Source: Hyaloperonospora brassicae (Eukaryota; Oomycota; Peronosporomycetes; Peronosporales; Peronosporaceae). From it: DNA of 64,000 bases. The notes under the pieces were generated by a model, which did no database searches, was not told the origin of the DNA, and was given only the letters and a program-made list of their open reading frames with translations. Shown here in pieces: positions 45,906 to 56,277 of this stretch. The number at the start of each line of letters is the position of its first letter. The stretch's first letter is position 1. The position numbers and the translations under genes are program-made. The DNA lies in NCBI GenBank assembly GCA_947650285.1, contig CANTFL010001372.1:558001-622000 (forward strand), written 5' to 3'.

Positions 45906-47253
45906 GCGCTCGCTCGATCACGACTCAGAGCAGCTTGAGAGATCGTCAATGCTCGTCGTCCTCGGATCACCCGCAGACGTTTACGTGTGTGTATGTATGT
46001 ATGTAGTAGACCCGTAATCGAAAATACACGATTCCTGCAGTCTGACGACTTTCGTTTTCTTCTGTATGGCTGCGAAACGCCTTACCTCAACGCACGGACG
46101 TGCTTTCACGAGTGGCGCAATGCACGGTTTGTTATGACTCACAAAGTACCAGGGATTGATGTACTGGTGTGTTTGCAGGATACACCTGACCCAACGAGAC
46201 TTGCGTGGACGTCTCCATAATCCCTGTGACTCGTCACTGGGCGTTCGCGTCAACCTGGTGTGCAATGCCCGTGCACCTTCTTCCGTTCGTGCCAAACAAC
46301 GACAACGTTCCTACGGTCATCCTGACGCCACTTTCACTTCAAACCTTTGCTGCTTTGCAATCATCCACTTGCTCGGAGACGCTTCCGTTCGAAGATGTTC
46401 GACCGTGGGCTCGCTATGCACAATGTACGACCACTTGGAAGCTGTTGTGCGTCGCGCATTGTCATCACTCTTCTACAGTATTTGGGTCGGTTCTCGTGAG
46501 ACGAGACCGTCCTGAAATCAGTGACTGAGTCCTATCGATGGACGTCTATGGACAGTACTGCACAACGAAATGTGACGGTCGGTCGACCAGCAGACAAACG
46601 GCTGCGAGCGAAGATCAGTCGGAATGCAGATGCGCTCGACACTGACGTCTACGTCTCTTTACGTTGCCATCATTGACGCCACGCACCGTAAAAAACAAGC
46701 ACAACAAATTACAATCTCGACATGTCCATTCAAAAGCTCGTAGGCAGCACCCTCGCTGTTCCGCACCGTTCGAGCCCAAAGAACTGTGGCTGCACGTCGT
46801 CTACATGATGGAAAGACATGACCGTAGCCTGTCGTTCTGCGCGACCACAGGGTGACAACAGTCGTGACGGACAGCCATCGAACTCTCACTGACGTCTTGT
46901 GTACGAAAACGACCGTCGTAACAAAGGACGACGCCGAGTCCTGTTGGTCCAGTCTCCCGATCCACAGCCACAAACCATCCCATATGGATCGAGTCATGCC
47001 GACATCTGCTTCAGTGCGACGACCTTCAACTTCCGCCATACGGGTGGCAAACATCGTGACGGCAAATGCTACAATGCTCTCTTGTCCCGCCAGAGACTTT
47101 GCTCTTGTAACTAACAGCAACACCAAGTGCCCCTCCCCACCAACAGTCGACGCCGAGTCGCCACAACAGTCTTCATTCTCGAACTTCCTTGCTCGTTCCG
47201 ATCAAGTCTCGAAACGACCAAGCGACCTCAACGTGCGACTGCCTACGATCGAC

Positions 47254-47661
47254 ATGCCATCACTGCGCGCGATCACTACTTCTCTTCTCGGTCTGTTCTT
47301 GCTGACCATATCGAGCGCTACCGACGCAGCTCAACGCCAGTCGGATGGAACCCCACAGCATGTACGCGATGACGAAGTAACGGCAGCTACGCCCGCCCAA
47401 ACCGCGCAGCTCCTTTCGGCCTTGCAAGTGTACGGTACCAAGAACAAATGGTCGGTATGCGTCTTCACGTCCAATGCTCCTGTGAAGAAGGGCAACGCTT
47501 ACGCCTACTTCATGGTCGGGTGCCAGGTCGACGAGACCTTTGCGGGTGCTTGTCCCGACCTGTATACCTTTCCCAAATGTGGCAACTACACGGTCGTTGT
47601 CTCGAGTCCGGAGTCGAAGAAACCCAAGGTGAAATCGGTCACGGTGGTAAATCTGATGTAA
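47254..47661 (+). CDS. Small secreted four-cysteine protein, array copy 4
   Basis: 135 aa, with ITTSL in the signal peptide and one mature-part substitution, DEAFAG to DETFAG, two residues from the cysteine in GACPDLY. Here an upstream TAG is CAG, so the frame is open back to 46852 (269 codons); the signal peptide argues that the internal ATG at 47254 is the real start. Confidence 0.82.
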   Translation: MPSLRAITTSLLGLFLLTISSATDAAQRQSDGTPQHVRDDEVTAATPAQTAQLLSALQVYGTKNKWSVCVFTSNAPVKKGNAYAYFMVGCQVDETFAGACPDLYTFPKCGNYTVVVSSPESKKPKVKSVTVVNLM

Positions 47662-49007
47662 GCGCTCGCTCGATCACGACTCAGAGCAGCTTGAGAGATC
47701 GTCAATGCTCGTCGTCCTCGGATCACCCGCAGACGTTTACGTGTGTGTGTATGTATGTAGTAGACCCGTAATCGAAAATACACGATTCCTGCAGTCTGAC
47801 GACTTTCGTTTTCTTCTGTATGGCTGAGAAACGCCTTACCTCAACGCACGGACGTGCTTTCACGAGTGGCGCAATGCACGGTTTGTTATGACTCACAAAG
47901 TACCAGGGATTGATGTACTGGTGTGTTTGCAGGATACACCTGACCCAACGAGACTTGCGTGGACGTCTCCATAATCCCTGTGACTCGTCACTGGGCGTTC
48001 GCGTCAACCTGGTGTGCAATGCCCGTGCACCTTCTTCCGTTCGTGCCAAACAACGACAACGTTCCTACGGTCATCCTGACGCCACTTTCACTTCAAACCT
48101 TTGCTGCTTTGCAATCATCCACTTGCTCGGAGACGCTTCCGTTCGAAGATGTTCGACCGTGGGCTCGCTATGCACAATGTACGACCACTTGGAAGCTGTT
48201 GTGCGTCGCGCATTGTCATCACTCTTCTACAGTATTTGGGTCGGTTCTCGTGAGACGAGACCGTCCTGAAATCAGTGACTGAGTCCTATCGATGGACGTC
48301 TATGGACAGTACTGCACAACGAAATGTGACGGTCGGTCGACCAGCAGACAAACGGCTGCGAGCGAAGATCAGTCGGAATGCAGATGCGCTCGACACTGAC
48401 GTCTACGTCTCTTTACGTTGCCATCATTGACGCCACGCACCGTAAAAAACAAGCACAACAAATTACAATCTCGACATGTCCATTCAAAAGCTCGTAGGCA
48501 GCACCCTCGCTGTTCCGCACCGTTCGAGCCCAAAGAACTGTGGCTGCACGTCGTCTACATGATGGAAAGACATGACCGTAGCCTGTCGTTCTGCGCGACC
48601 ACAGGGTGACAACAGTCGTGACGGACAGCCATCGAACTCTCACTGACGTCTTGTGTACGAAAACGACCGTCGTAACAAAGGACGCCGCCGAGTCCTGTTG
48701 GTCCAGTCTCCCGATCCACAGCCACAAACCATCCCATATGGATCGAGTCATGCCGACATCTGCTTCAGTGCGACGACCTTCAACTTCCGCCATACGGGTG
48801 GCAAACATCGTGACGGCAAATGCTACAATGCTCTCTTGTCCCGCCAGAGACTTTGCTCTTGTAACTAACAGCAACACCAAGTGCCCCTCCCCACCAACAG
48901 TCGACGCCGAGTCGCCACAACAGTCTTCATTCTCGAACTTCCTTGCTCGTTCCGATCAAGTCTCGAAACGACCAAGCGACCTCAACGTGCGACTGCCTAC
49001 GATCGAC

Positions 49008-49415
49008 ATGCCATCACTGCGCGCGATCACTACTTCTCTTCTCGGTCTGTTCTTGCTGACCATATCGAGCGCTACCGACGCAGCTCAACGCCAGTCGGAT
49101 GGAACCCCACAGCATGTACGCGATGACGAAGTAACGGCAGCTACGCCCGCCCAAACCGCGCAGCTCCTTTCGGCCTTGCAAGTGTACGGTACCAAGAACA
49201 AATGGTCGGTATGCGTCTTCACGTCCAATGCTCCTGTGAAGAAGGGCAACGCTTACGCCTACTTCATGGTCGGGTGCCAGGTCGACGAGACCTTTGCGGG
49301 TGCTTGTCCCGACCTGTATACCTTTCCCAAATGTGGCAACTACACGGTCGTTGTCTCGAGTCCGGAGTCGAAGAAACCCAAGGTGAAATCGGTCACGGTG
49401 GTAAATCTGATGTAA
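49008..49415 (+). CDS. Small secreted four-cysteine protein, array copy 5
   Basis: 135 aa, identical in protein to copy 4 (ITTSL, DETFAG) and with the same open upstream frame (from 48606). Copies 4 and 5 are therefore the youngest pair. Confidence 0.82.
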   Translation: MPSLRAITTSLLGLFLLTISSATDAAQRQSDGTPQHVRDDEVTAATPAQTAQLLSALQVYGTKNKWSVCVFTSNAPVKKGNAYAYFMVGCQVDETFAGACPDLYTFPKCGNYTVVVSSPESKKPKVKSVTVVNLM

Positions 49416-50262
49416 GCGCTCGCTCGATCACGACTCAGAGCAGCTTGAGAGATCGTCAATGCTCGTCGTCCTCGGATCACCCGCAGACGTTTACGTGTGT
49501 GTGTATGTATGTAGTAGACCCGTAATCGAAAATACACGATTCCTGCAGTCTGACGACTTTCGTTTTCTTCTGTATGGCTGCGAAACGCCTTACCTCAACG
49601 CACGGACGTGCTTTCACGAGTGGCGCAATGCACGGTTTGTTATGACTCACAAAGTACCAGGGATTGATGTACTGGTGTGTTTGCAGGATACACCTGACCC
49701 AACGAGACTTGCGTGGACGTCTCCATAATCCCTGTGACTCGTCACTGGGCGTTCGCGTCAACCTGGTGTGCAATGCCCGTGCACCTTCTTCCGTTCGTGC
49801 CAAACAACGACAACGTTCCTACGGTCATCCTGACGCCACTTTCACTTCAAACCTTTGCTGCTTTGCAATCATCCACTTGCTCGGAGACGCTTCCGTTCGA
49901 AGATGTTCGACCGTGGGCTCGCTATGCACAATGTACGACCACTTGGAAGCTGTTGTGCGTCGCGCATTGTCATCACTCTTCTACAGTATTTGGGTCGGTT
50001 CTCGTGAGACGAGACCGTCCTGAAATCAGTGACTGAGTCCTATCGATGGACGTCTATGGACAGTAGTGCACAACGAAATGTGACGGTCGGTCGACCAGCA
50101 GACAAACGGCTGCGAGCGAAGATCAGTCGGAATGCAGAAGCGCTCGACACTGACGTCTACGTCTCTTTACGTTGCCATCATTGACGCCACGCATCGTAAA
50201 AAACGAGCACAACAAATTACAATCTCGACATGTCCATTCAAAAGCTCGCAAGGCAGCACCGC

Positions 50263-50501
50263 TCTCTGACTTCTCTTCATTTTTGGGGCTGCCAATTTTT
50301 GTAATTTCACAAACAATGGGCTCAAAATACACAGGCTAACAAACACCTATGTGCAGTCAACCTTTGTGTGCTATAGTCCCCGTGCAGAAGTTCGTGACAG
50401 TGAACACTTTTGTACAAGTGATCATTCGTCCGTCGTAACACGACAGACTACATGCATGGTCTCTTCCCCGACATCTGATTCAATAGTTCGCGCAGACGCT
50501 C
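50263..50501. other. Spacer between the array and the galectin-RRM gene
   Basis: Unique sequence after the array ends, likely the 3' flank of the minus-strand gene next to it. Nothing else recognised. Confidence 0.4.
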
Positions 50502-52100
50502 TTACTTCGGAGGAAGAGCACATGACACACGCAGCTTCATCCCGTTGAACTCCTTCCCATCCAGATCTTCGACAGCTCGGTTCATATCCTCCGCACTGCG
50601 TAACGTCACGAAACCGAACCCACGAGCCGTGATGCGCACGGTGTCGTACCCCAAATACTGGAACAAAAACGAGAGTTCTTCGCGTGAGGTGCCTTGCGGA
50701 AGGTTACCCACGTATACTTCATGCGGGTGAGGGGCAGGATGAAATCGATCGCCGCTTTTACCAGAGTTGCCGCCGCGATGGCCTCCTCGCTCACCGTCAA
50801 AATTCTGCCCTCGATACCCGCCATTGACTCCACGTCGACGGGTATCCAGATTAGGCGGCACCTCTGCGTGTCCCCACCATACGCTGTGAACGATGACACC
50901 CTCTGGATTTCCATTTTCATCTCGAGTAGGAACGGTAAGTACGAGGTTCTCGCCTTCACGGACAGGCACGCGGTGCTTGAACTCATCTTGGAAGATTTCT
51001 TCGATAAACACGAGAAAGCCGGTCGGAATGACTGTCAAGCGCAGTGTGAACGGCTCGCCGAACGTCAATGGGCAGCGTGGCAATGGCTGTGAACATCCCC
51101 ACCGTCCATCAATGTTGCTGTTCTGATTGATCTGTCCTCCTCGCTGACGACGGGGGTTAAAGTGGTACAACACCGTGCCAGGATACGGCGCGCCACTGAG
51201 CATACTCGCTTGAGTACTGACGTTAAAACAGCAACGGGACGATCTTGCTGGCAACGTGGCATGGATAATTAGCGTATTGTTCGTCGCAAACGCCACTTCA
51301 GGAAGCACGAGATCCAATGGTGTTCCGGTTGCCGAGTCCCAGTCGTCACTTTTGAGGAAACTTTCCAGTGGCAATTGAATCGACGAGCGTCCTCCCTGGA
51401 TCTTAATCTCCCCTGGCTTGTCACTCTTGCTGCTCCTCGGTCTCTTGACACTCGGCACGCCACCCACCACACTGCCCGATCCTCCTCGTAGAATGTCCGT
51501 CAACGGGTTCGTCCGCTTGACCGCTGCCGACTGCACAGTCGTCCTCGTTCCGCCAGCTTTCTTGGCCATCAAGAGCTTCGCGCGTTCCACTGCTGATGCT
51601 GCAACCGGCTTTGGCGCGCCCATTGACATCGGACCTGTGCTTGTCATCGCGCCCGTTCCGCCAGTACTTACCCCTCCTCCTCCGCCTATTGCCGTTGAAG
51701 ACGAGCGCTGGGCCAGGAAACTCTGCACGCGCGCTCGGTCCGACGAGATCTGCCGCTTGGGCGTCGCCATCGACGGCGGCGGGGCGCCCCCCAAGACCGC
51801 ACTCTTTCCAGTCAGCGTCAACGAGCTCTTGCGGCCCAGTGGCGCGGCCGGCGACGCGCTGGGGGACGCAGTTGAACTCGCTCCAGCCGCTCCAGTCAAA
51901 GCCGAGTGACTGCCGTGCGGGCGGTAGCTCGAGGCTGCGCTGGCGTCCCCTGCCGACTGGAACAGCTGGAGCAGCAGGATCTCTTGGGCCGTGAGGTACT
52001 TGTGGTCGAACGCCTCGAGCTGCAGGTGCTGCTGGAGCTCATTGTGGCCGTCGTCGCTCTTGCCCGGCTCGAGCACGGGTCGGGCTTGGGGGGTGGTCAT
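50502..52100 (-). CDS. Galectin-domain and RRM-domain fusion protein
   Basis: 532 aa from the ATG at 52100 (MTTPQARPV); an earlier in-frame start at 52223 would overlap the divergent promoter. Residues 1-250 are Ser/Ala/Gly/Pro-rich and predicted disordered, with a KRPRSSKSDK basic patch. Residues about 260-380 form a galectin fold: HFNPRR, INQNSNIDGRWG, FGEPFTLRLTVI, then EFKHRVPV, the HxNPR...N...WG pattern of galactoside-binding lectins; the Glu and Arg that follow WG in animal galectins are not evident. An RGG-like stretch (GGYRGQNFDGERGG) leads to a C-terminal RRM (about 458-532) with RNP2 VYVGNL and RNP1 RGFGFVTL. No signal peptide is seen, so a nuclear or cytoplasmic RNA-binding role is likely; the galectin part may bind proteins or glycans. 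Confidence 0.85.
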   Translation of the reverse strand: MTTPQARPVLEPGKSDDGHNELQQHLQLEAFDHKYLTAQEILLLQLFQSAGDASAASSYRPHGSHSALTGAAGASSTASPSASPAAPLGRKSSLTLTGKSAVLGGAPPPSMATPKRQISSDRARVQSFLAQRSSSTAIGGGGGVSTGGTGAMTSTGPMSMGAPKPVAASAVERAKLLMAKKAGGTRTTVQSAAVKRTNPLTDILRGGSGSVVGGVPSVKRPRSSKSDKPGEIKIQGGRSSIQLPLESFLKSDDWDSATGTPLDLVLPEVAFATNNTLIIHATLPARSSRCCFNVSTQASMLSGAPYPGTVLYHFNPRRQRGGQINQNSNIDGRWGCSQPLPRCPLTFGEPFTLRLTVIPTGFLVFIEEIFQDEFKHRVPVREGENLVLTVPTRDENGNPEGVIVHSVWWGHAEVPPNLDTRRRGVNGGYRGQNFDGERGGHRGGNSGKSGDRFHPAPHPHEVYVGNLPQGTSREELSFLFQYLGYDTVRITARGFGFVTLRSAEDMNRAVEDLDGKEFNGMKLRVSCALPPK

Positions 52101-52232
52101 CCTGGACGCGATATGACCAATCGGGGGCTCGAGCGCACGACATATCCCATGTGACCGCGATATGATGCTGCGGACGGTGGTGTGGTCAACACCATCGAGA
52201 AGCCCATTATTGTGGGTCGACACTCGGTCGAG

Positions 52233-53189
52233 ATGCAGCTCGGACGTCGGGGCGCGCTCCTGCTATGCGCAATGACTGCGATGGGCGAGGACGGCCCCGC
52301 ACGGGTGCGGGACGATCTGATAGCTGCGAAAGCGGAGGCGATGCAGCTGAGGCTCGTGGAGGTGGAGCAGCAGCTCGAGACGGCGCAGCAGGTCGCGGGC
52401 CTTTTCGTACTCGAGGACGCACAGCTGGAGTTGGTCGTGCTCGAGACACAAGCGACGGTGCAAGTGGCTCGAGATGAGGTGCAGCAGCTGATCGACGATG
52501 CAATGGAAGAGGTCGAGAGGCTGCAGCAGATGGCGGTGGAGAACGTGACGAGGTGGCAGAAGACGCTGCAGGAGTTGAAACACGCGACGCGGAAGAATTA
52601 CGAGATGTTACAAGAGATCGAGAGTGAGCGCGCGGAAGTTGCGCGATTGGAGACAGCAGTGAGGGCTCAAACGACGCAGAAGGAGAAGAGCGATGAGGAA
52701 GCGGTGAGTGGTACGGTACAGGAACCAGAGCGGCAGCAGGAACAGGAAATGGAAAGACAACTGGATACTTCCAGCAATGAACCAGCCAGAGAACAGGGCA
52801 TGGAGCGGAAGACGCCGGAACCGTTTGACAAAGAGTTGGAACATCGTCGAAACTCCGAAGCAATCCGCGAGTTGGACGCTCGATATTCGGAAGGCGCAGG
52901 ACATAGATCGGGCGTGTTGGGGTTTCTGGGTCGGTATGCTTCCGCGGAACGATATGTGATAAAAGCAGTCGTAACGTTGTATCGGCAATTGGTGCTTCCG
53001 GTGGCGGTCATCATAGGCTTCTTTTTCGTCTTGACAATGGTCATTGGGAGATACAAAGTGATGCAGCATACGCGACGCAATCAACGAGTCATGTACTCGG
53101 GATACCCGAAAGGTGTCCGCACAAAGCCAAAGCAACAAAGCGAGTCTGATTTGGATGATGCAGCTGATCGACCACTCCTGCACCGCTAG
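52233..53189 (+). CDS. Coiled-coil protein with one C-terminal membrane segment, unknown function
   Basis: 318 aa from the first ATG (52233); Met at 52272 (MTAMGEDG) is an equally good start, giving 305 aa. It has long heptad-rich helices (AEAMQLRLVEVEQQLETAQQ, VQQLIDDAMEEVERLQQMAV), an acidic Glu/Gln-rich middle, then one hydrophobic segment (LVLPVAVIIGFFFVLTMVIG), followed by a short basic tail ending RPLLHR. The layout fits a membrane-anchored coiled-coil tether, for example in Golgi, ER or nuclear envelope, but no family is recognised. It is transcribed divergently from the galectin-RRM gene with a very short shared upstream region. Confidence 0.7.
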   Translation: MQLGRRGALLLCAMTAMGEDGPARVRDDLIAAKAEAMQLRLVEVEQQLETAQQVAGLFVLEDAQLELVVLETQATVQVARDEVQQLIDDAMEEVERLQQMAVENVTRWQKTLQELKHATRKNYEMLQEIESERAEVARLETAVRAQTTQKEKSDEEAVSGTVQEPERQQEQEMERQLDTSSNEPAREQGMERKTPEPFDKELEHRRNSEAIRELDARYSEGAGHRSGVLGFLGRYASAERYVIKAVVTLYRQLVLPVAVIIGFFFVLTMVIGRYKVMQHTRRNQRVMYSGYPKGVRTKPKQQSESDLDDAADRPLLHR

Positions 53190-53643
53190 CGTCGTGGTGC
53201 TAAGATTTGGACTGGAAACTAAGCTGTGCTCGCAAGTGCACATTATAGCCGCTGAAGGTACACCGAATGCAGAAATGACGAAGATGCCTGTAGTGCATCG
53301 ATTTTGAACGGTGCTGACTTTACAGTGAAGTGTAAGCTTTCGTGATGGATACCAAGCTTAGCTATACAAAATGATGACACGAGTCAAGCGTGTTGGTGGT
53401 ATATGCACGGCCTGGTGAGTGTGCACTGACAAGCTGTTGAGCTGACCTTTTCGACATGGAAGAAGCAAACGAATGCGCAAGCCAGCTGCAGTCAAGACGC
53501 AACTTTGGACATTGTCGGCTACGACTTTGCCCCACATGAAGTAATGGCTCGGCACAGCAAGTGGTGTTTTGACTTGCTCACCTCTGTAACATCTATTCTT
53601 TCTACCTGTTATCCTGTCCATACTGCTAAAATACGTTGGTTTC
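53190..53643. other. Intergenic region, no gene recognised
   Basis: 3' flank of the coiled-coil gene up to the solo LTR. It contains the left target duplication of the LTR (GTTTC, 53639-53643) and nothing else recognisable. Confidence 0.4.
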
Positions 53644-54120
53644 TGTAACGGGGTTCCACGTCGGTTGGTAACCGGCATAACCGTCGTGGTTCACACCAGG
53701 GACGAGACCCCATTGAAAATGATATTAGAACACCTTATCAGCTGTTGGGGCCGACGTGTGTCAGCCACCAAATACATGATCTATAAAAAGGTACTAATTA
53801 GAGCATTAGTGTCTTGATTAGGTACGTTTAGTCTAAGGTGTTCTTTTACATAAAAACAAAACAAAGTTCAGTTCCCCTTTTGATTTATTAGAGGCACGTG
53901 CCTTCGTAGGGGGTCTAAGATTGTAAGGGAGTCAAGTCTCGTTAAGACATAAACTCCTTAGCACACTGTGCAGTCGATTCGCTGAATCGTTAAGGTCCTA
54001 TGAACAAGGACCTGGAGCTCCAATCTCGTTGACTCGTAGAGTCGTGTTCTTGTAAAGAACAGACTTGCTCGTGAAGCAGAAAGCCTTCCTCTGGATAGGG
54101 GCTGTGCTAGCTCCGCTACA
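53644..54120 (+). mobile_element. Solo LTR of a gypsy-type element
   Basis: A 477-bp segment beginning TGTAACGGGGTTCC and ending CTCCGCTACA (TG...CA), flanked on both sides by GTTTC (53639-53643 and 54121-54125). No internal retroelement sequence follows the right end, so the element was lost by LTR-LTR recombination. The first ten bases equal those of the element B LTR, but the bodies differ. The strand is inferred from that similarity. Confidence 0.82.
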
Positions 54121-54247
54121 GTTTCGACCTCGGCCCTTTAGTGGAGCTGATAGACATTCATAATCTGCTATTGGCTTTTTTTTGCTCGGTTTTCACAACT
54201 TTTGTATTTTAGCAAACGCCTTTCAACCATGTGGTCTAGACGAATGT

Positions 54248-54712
54248 TGTAACGGGGTGAGTCCGTTACATAAAATTGATACGAACCTATCAATTTTTTG
54301 GGCATTATCTAAAGAGATAATACTCAATCAACATCACTCGAGAAGAGGTGATGTTAGCGGAATATTACCCCCGAGAGTAATATTCGTGGATGCTCCACTT
54401 ATTGGTTGATGAAAACGCTACATCAACTAAATTAACCACCAATCGCTTCTGGACGTGCGCAATGGGTGGTGAGCAAGAGACCCATATAGAAGATTGTAGT
54501 TTAATATAGTTGGATCAAGATGGAAGATGATTTACAAAAGAAAATAACTATATTAAGTAACAGTTCTACTCTTCCTCAGACAGAGCCTTCGTGTTTTGTT
54601 TGCTTCGGTTGCGCTTCCTCGCCACGTGTACGTGACGTCAGGATCACGCAGCTTTTTGTAGAGTCTACACAAGGTCTTTTCAGTCATCTGGCAAGAAGCG
54701 TGCCTTGTTACA
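54248..54712 (+). repeat. 5' LTR of gypsy element B
   Basis: A 465-bp LTR from TGTAACGGGGTGAG to CTTGTTACA, collinear with the split LTR of element A. A putative primer-binding region (TGGGTAGCACTGGG) follows before gag. Confidence 0.78.
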
Positions 54713-54763
54713 CCTGGGTAGCACTGGGTGGTCCTTACAGCGACCACAGCCACCTCATTTAAC

Positions 54764-55900
54764 ATGAACATGTTAGATGACGATGAAAGCTTTCACGCCA
54801 CGCGTGAAGGCTTTAACCATTTGAGTGACATCGAATGGAGTGCGGTAGGACGTACGAGTTCTACCATAGGAAAAAACGCCATAAGCGCTATGTTGGAGTC
54901 TCTTGACAGAGACCAACAACATGCCGCTATAGCCAAGTTCATACAACATGAACTTGACGCGGCGCTAGAAAAGGAAACTTTGCTTCACCAGCAAGGTTCT
55001 CAACACGTATACCTGTTGATAGAACAGGGTGATCAACAGACCGAACTGGTAAGACAAGAGTGGGTTCAGTCTGCTGTTCCAGGGCCGATCCATGCGCTTC
55101 GACCCGAACCCTTGGAGATTAATGTCTCCAAGATCAAGGCAGTAAAAAAAGACTGCGTGTTGAGATGGCTCGTCGAGCTCGACTGCGCTATCGAGGCTCG
55201 TCGCATTGAATGCGATGCGATGAAAGTAATCTTCGCCACGTCCAACTTGGGTGGACTTGCCAAAGCCTGGGCCCTAAATCTCGTGGTTCGTGACCCATAT
55301 GTGTTTGGGTCGTACGAGAACTTCAAGGCGCGACTCATACAAAATTTTGATCCGATCCCTGCTGAAAATAGGGCATGGTTTGAGCTACTGGACTTGAAGC
55401 AGGGTGCGCGTGATATACGCGCTTACTCTTAACACATATGGTACCTCGCAAGCTGCATCGTGTGTAAGCCTGTTGATGAGCAAACACGGGTAGCTGTGTT
55501 CATCAAGGGTCTTGCGGATGGTCCCATCAAAATGCACCTGTTGCGTCAGAAAATGGAGACACTTGGCCAAGCAATTTCTGTGGCGAAGCATGAGGAGTTC
55601 ATCTTGAGGCAATCTCATGCTAACTCGACATCATATCGTCCACACAGACGACAGAAAAGCGGACGTCGAGCACCGTTAGACCTCGTCTACGATGAGAGCG
55701 AAAGACCTCGCTCTCATGGTAACAAGTGATTGCAAAGGTGCAATCGCTGTCAGAAGCTAGGGCACTACGCCTATGAGTGTAATGCCCCGCACCCAGTGTC
55801 TCGTAGCACTGAGCGTTGTGCTCGACCGTCCGCCAAGAAGGGCCAAGGACGCGTTACGACGTCGCAATAGCGTGACGGATCGTCCGTAAAAGCGGTCTGG
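54764..55900 (+). pseudogene. gag of gypsy element B, broken
   Basis: Frame 54764-55432 starts MNMLDDDESFHATREGF, homologous to element A Gag (MNMVDEEESYHAMREGF). It stops at about 55430, continues in another frame at 55460-55729, and then a TGA precedes the CCHC knuckle (CNRCQKLGHYAYEC), still readable at about 55741-55785. No functional Gag can be made. Confidence 0.85.
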
Positions 55901-56277
55901 CAGTAGGAGCAGTTGACAAGCCAAACCCTTACTTGAAAAGTGCAAACAATGGCACAATGCAAGGATCTGTCTGTCGTTCCACGTCGTTTCTTTTTCCTTA
56001 ACGGCAGTCTGACTTGCTCACTATCAAAGAACCGTGACTTCATGACACCGAATGTCGACAATCGTTACATGTCGTCTCTGCGATAGCCGATATTTCTTTC
56101 TGAGTTTGGGCTATTGCACGTCAAGAGCTTTAACTGCCAGCAACATTCAGGTCATTGCGCATACATCGATTGCACGGGTTACTCGGCCAGACGCATTTTC
56201 GCACAAGTCGATAGGTCAAATTCAATACATAATAGAGGTAGGTAGCATAGCTGCTGCAATCAAAAGTCCGCCGCGTC
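55901..56277. other. Intergenic region and DPM2 upstream region
   Basis: No feature recognised between the truncated gypsy element and the DPM2 start codon, apart from the expected promoter and 5' untranslated region of DPM2. Confidence 0.4.

Larger units (their letters stand above)
40266..50262 (+). repeat. Tandem array of ~1.75-kb units, each with a secreted-protein gene
   Basis: Using the shared point TTGATGTACTGG, units start at 40272, 42029, 43783, 46156, 47910 and 49664, giving lengths 1757, 1754, 2373, 1754 and 1754 plus a final partial unit of about 590 bp. The long third unit contains an extra 617 bp (44288-44904 repeated as 44905-45521). Units differ only by scattered substitutions and small indels, so amplification is recent. 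The left end (about 40266) abuts the decayed gypsy element C; homology ends on the right at about 50245-50262. Confidence 0.95.
54248..55900 (+). mobile_element. Truncated Ty3/gypsy element B (same family as element A)
   Basis: A 5' LTR and a decayed gag only; homology ends shortly after the zinc-knuckle region near 55.9 kb. Protease, RT, integrase and the 3' LTR are absent. The right border is not sharply defined. Confidence 0.8.

Noticed and set aside
40266..50262. CRISPR-like or satellite interpretation of the tandem array
   Set aside because: Units are about 1.75 kb with a gene inside, not short spaced repeats, and the genome is eukaryotic.
53358..53678. 106-codon minus-strand frame between the coiled-coil gene and the solo LTR
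   Set aside because: It overlaps the LTR start and has no recognisable feature.
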